This document shows positions 62,318 to 64,000 of a stretch of DNA of 64,000 nt, one piece after another; positions within the stretch are counted from its first letter, which is position 1, and every line of letters starts with the position of its first letter. The DNA comes from an uncultured Saprospiraceae bacterium. GTDB taxonomy: Bacteria; Bacteroidota; Bacteroidia; Chitinophagales; Saprospiraceae. The notes beneath the pieces were generated by a model. The model was not told the DNA's origin. It ran no database searches and was given only the letters and a program-made list of their open reading frames with translations. The position numbers and the translations under genes were made by a program. The stretch is from the NCBI GenBank assembly GCA_937959115.1, contig CALGAW010000026.1, positions 22,987-86,986 of the forward strand, written 5' to 3'.

Positions 62318-64000
62318 CTAGTTAAAATAAACTAGTCGTTCGGAATCTGTATTGTTTTCAAAGTTACATTCACCACCACTAAAAGGTACAATTGTAGCTG
62401 TAATCGTAGTTTGCCCATCCGTAGATTGCGGATCGTAAATTGTTTCAAAACCAAAAGCGGTAGTTGTTCCTGCGGGAATTGAACCACTATACCTCCAAGT
62501 ATGCACTACACCAGTACTACCAAGATAGTTCCAATCAGCGTTCTGCACTTGTGTAAAAGCTACGAACGTAAGACCTGGATCCCATGTAAAGGAGAATCGC
62601 TGATCAGCAGGTATACGAACATTAATTAACGAGCCATCAGTATCAATTCCATTGAGTTCTGAAATTTCAACGGCAACTCCTACTGGAGAAATTCCGGAAA
62701 TATTGCCAGGAAGTATGGTTACAGTAGTCGTGATATCAGGGCATAAATTAAGACAATTGCTCTGATCAGCCAAAACAGGTAATGTAATGTCAGAATCGCT
62801 AAAATAACATGGATCAAGTGGATCTGTCATGTCATTGCACTCTGACAAATTAATAACGCCATCGCCATCACAATCAAGTGTGCTTAATGGATTTGTAGGA
62901 TCTCCACTTAAAACATTACAGATATTGATATTACCTAATCTGGCTTCATCACAAAGATTTACTGGACTAATAAGGTCATCACTGGGATGTGAAGGATTTG
63001 TTCCATTTATAAGGCATTCAGTTATATTGTTCACACCTCCCAAGTCGCAATCTAAACTTGCCCATGGATGACTAGCATCGCCATTTATTAGTGTACATAT
63101 ATCCAATCCTCCTCTTACAGCGGCAACACAATCATCATCTGAATCGGATGCATCTAGTCCATTATTACATTCTGTAAGATTATCAACGCCACCATTATCG
63201 CAATCCTTTGTTGCTAGCGGGTGCAACGGGTCCCAGTTAATTAATGTGCAAATATTGACATTTGCTACCTTTGCAACTGTGCAATCGTCTGCAGGGTCCG
63301 TTGGGTCGCCATTGTTATTACATTCAATAATATTAGGAAGACCGCCGTTATCACAATCCTTTGTAGCTAGTGGATGGCTTAGATCTCCTCCAATAATAAA
63401 ACATATGTTTACTCCAGCAAGTTGGGCAATATAACAGTCATCATTGGAATCATTTGGGTTGCCATTGTTATTACATTCAGTGCTATTGATTACACCACCG
63501 TTATCACAATCCCACATTCCTGCAGGATGATTAGGAAATTGACTAATCAAAGCGCAAATATCCAGTGAACCTCTTTGACTCGCATCACAATGACAATCAA
63601 TGCCATTCCTTGGATCAAATGGACAGGTATCGTCGGTATCGCAGATATTGTCATTGTCACTGTCTTGAAAAGTTCCAATACAATTACAGCTTGTATCGTA
63701 GATATCGTTAGTGGTACAACTATCTCCATCGTCACAGGCAGTTCCTATTAAAAGATCATCGAAATTTGGGCACAGGTCTTTACCATCACAAACATCATCG
63801 TTATCACTGTCCACGTAAATTCCAATGCAGTTACAATTTACATCTATTACATCATTCACCGTGCAGGTATCCCTATCATCACAAGCTGTGCCGATTAACA
63901 GATCATCAAAATTTGGACATTGGTCTAGGGTATCACATACGCTGTCATTGTCGCTGTCTTGGAAGGTTCCAACACAGTTGCAACTCATGTCGTAGATATC
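62318..64000 (-). CDS. Very large repeat-rich secreted protein (partial; continues beyond the window)
   Basis: The frame is open to the window end, so its start and signal peptide lie outside. From its visible N-terminus it has three thrombospondin-type-3-like units of about 49 residues (CNCxGxxxDSDND, DLCPNFDDLLIGTACDDGD), then five tandem units of about 51 residues (LDIC, HPLATKDCDNGG, ECNNNG). The C-terminal domain of about 160 residues ends NNTDSERLVYFN, as in the convergent gene. The many Asp residues imply calcium binding, which would stiffen the rod. It is probably a surface filament or adhesin. No type A sorting domain is visible. Confidence 0.8.
   Translation of the reverse strand, partial: DIYDMSCNCVGTFQDSDNDSVCDTLDQCPNFDDLLIGTACDDRDTCTVNDVIDVNCNCIGIYVDSDNDDVCDGKDLCPNFDDLLIGTACDDGDSCTTNDIYDTSCNCIGTFQDSDNDNICDTDDTCPFDPRNGIDCHCDASQRGSLDICALISQFPNHPAGMWDCDNGGVINSTECNNNGNPNDSNDDCYIAQLAGVNICFIIGGDLSHPLATKDCDNGGLPNIIECNNNGDPTDPADDCTVAKVANVNICTLINWDPLHPLATKDCDNGGVDNLTECNNGLDASDSDDDCVAAVRGGLDICTLINGDASHPWASLDCDLGGVNNITECLINGTNPSHPSDDLISPVNLCDEARLGNINICNVLSGDPTNPLSTLDCDGDGVINLSECNDMTDPLDPCYFSDSDITLPVLADQSNCLNLCPDITTTVTILPGNISGISPVGVAVEISELNGIDTDGSLINVRIPADQRFSFTWDPGLTFVAFTQVQNADWNYLGSTGVVHTWRYSGSIPAGTTTAFGFETIYDPQSTDGQTTITATIVPFSGGECNFENNTDSERLVYFN
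62807..63589 (-). repeat. Five tandem coding repeats of about 153 bases
   Basis: The units begin near residues 134, 185, 236, 287 and 346 of the visible protein (spacing 51, 51, 51, 59). Each has the C-x-A...IC...HP...DCDNGG...ECNN pattern. Some DNA stretches are nearly identical (for example TTATCACAATCCTTTGT twice), suggesting recent duplication. Confidence 0.75.
63590..64000 (-). repeat. Tandem thrombospondin-type-3-like coding repeats of about 147 bases
   Basis: The motif CNC-x-G-x-x-x-DSDND recurs with a 49-residue period (visible residues 3, 52 and 101), linked by CPNFDDLLIGTACDD. The array continues past the end of the window. Confidence 0.75.

Noticed and set aside
62318..64000. Regular direct repeats that could suggest a CRISPR array
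   Set aside because: The repeats are long (147-153 bases), diverged and lie in one open reading frame with protein-level conservation; there are no short identical repeats with unique spacers.
1..64000. tRNA, rRNA, insertion sequence, integrase or attachment sites
   Set aside because: No cloverleaf-like sequence, transposase-like frame or flanking direct repeats were found by reading both strands; a covariance-model scan would be needed to exclude small RNAs.

Overview
The window looks like a chromosomal segment of an AT-rich, heterotrophic, probably marine or activated-sludge Bacteroidota, most likely of the Saprospiria or a related group. This rests on: several secreted proteins with type IX secretion (T9SS) C-terminal sorting domains and SprB-type repeats; an STN-type TonB-dependent receptor paired with a DUF4249 lipoprotein; Bacteroidota-specific small families (Lacal_2735, DUF4421, HmuY, alternative GlmU); and promoters of the Bacteroidota TTG-N18-20-TAnnTTTG type. 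The genus is not determinable by reading alone. I see no rRNA, tRNA, insertion sequence, integrase or CRISPR array.

Layout. 0-3.5 kb: tail of a FecR-like anti-sigma gene, a TonB-dependent receptor and its DUF4249 partner. 3.8-8.4 kb, minus strand: a large SprB-repeat T9SS adhesin, then an exported DUF922 metalloprotease-like protein and an exported beta-sandwich protein. 8.6-13.7 kb, plus strand: ftsX, sixA, ppk1 and rimO, a cell-division, polyphosphate and ribosome-modification stretch. 13.7-17.3 kb: a helical hypothetical, a DUF4421 outer-membrane protein and a Kelch lipoprotein. 17.3-26.1 kb, minus strand: MFS-miaA; a GlmU-like enzyme and rpmE2 separated by a clear terminator; and a six-gene operon (sugar-phosphate isomerase, lipB, two Bacteroidota proteins, rluD, hypothetical) behind a TATCTTTG promoter. 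26.3-30.6 kb: YraN, a HmuY-like T9SS protein, and a mini-asparaginase translationally coupled to an M1 aminopeptidase.

30.9-33.3 kb holds mutS2 interrupted by one in-frame TGA followed at once by a hairpin. 33.3-39.7 kb: exported DUF2237, a tiny Lacal_2735 protein, a lipoprotein, RNase R, a coiled-coil protein and a VWA-fold protein. 39.7-42.7 kb: an exported YadA-head/S74-chaperone fibre. 43-45.6 kb: a short, unusual adenylosuccinate-synthetase-like enzyme and a lone LuxE-like adenylating enzyme. 45.8-51.2 kb: three T9SS substrates, the first a bacterial lysyl oxidase. 51.3-55.8 kb: a glycosyltransferase-glycosyltransferase-ribBA operon with 4-bp overlaps, and a GT2 enzyme. 55.9-59.8 kb: an exported protein, trmO-araC, DUF6463 and a YdeI-like protein. 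60-64 kb: two convergent surface proteins sharing a C-terminal module; the second carries long tandem repeats and runs off the window.

The surface proteins dominate the accessory content. The most unusual signals are the mutS2 stop plus hairpin, the short PurA-like enzyme, the T9SS lysyl oxidase, the shared C-terminal module, and the VWA/coiled-coil locus with its well-formed promoter.
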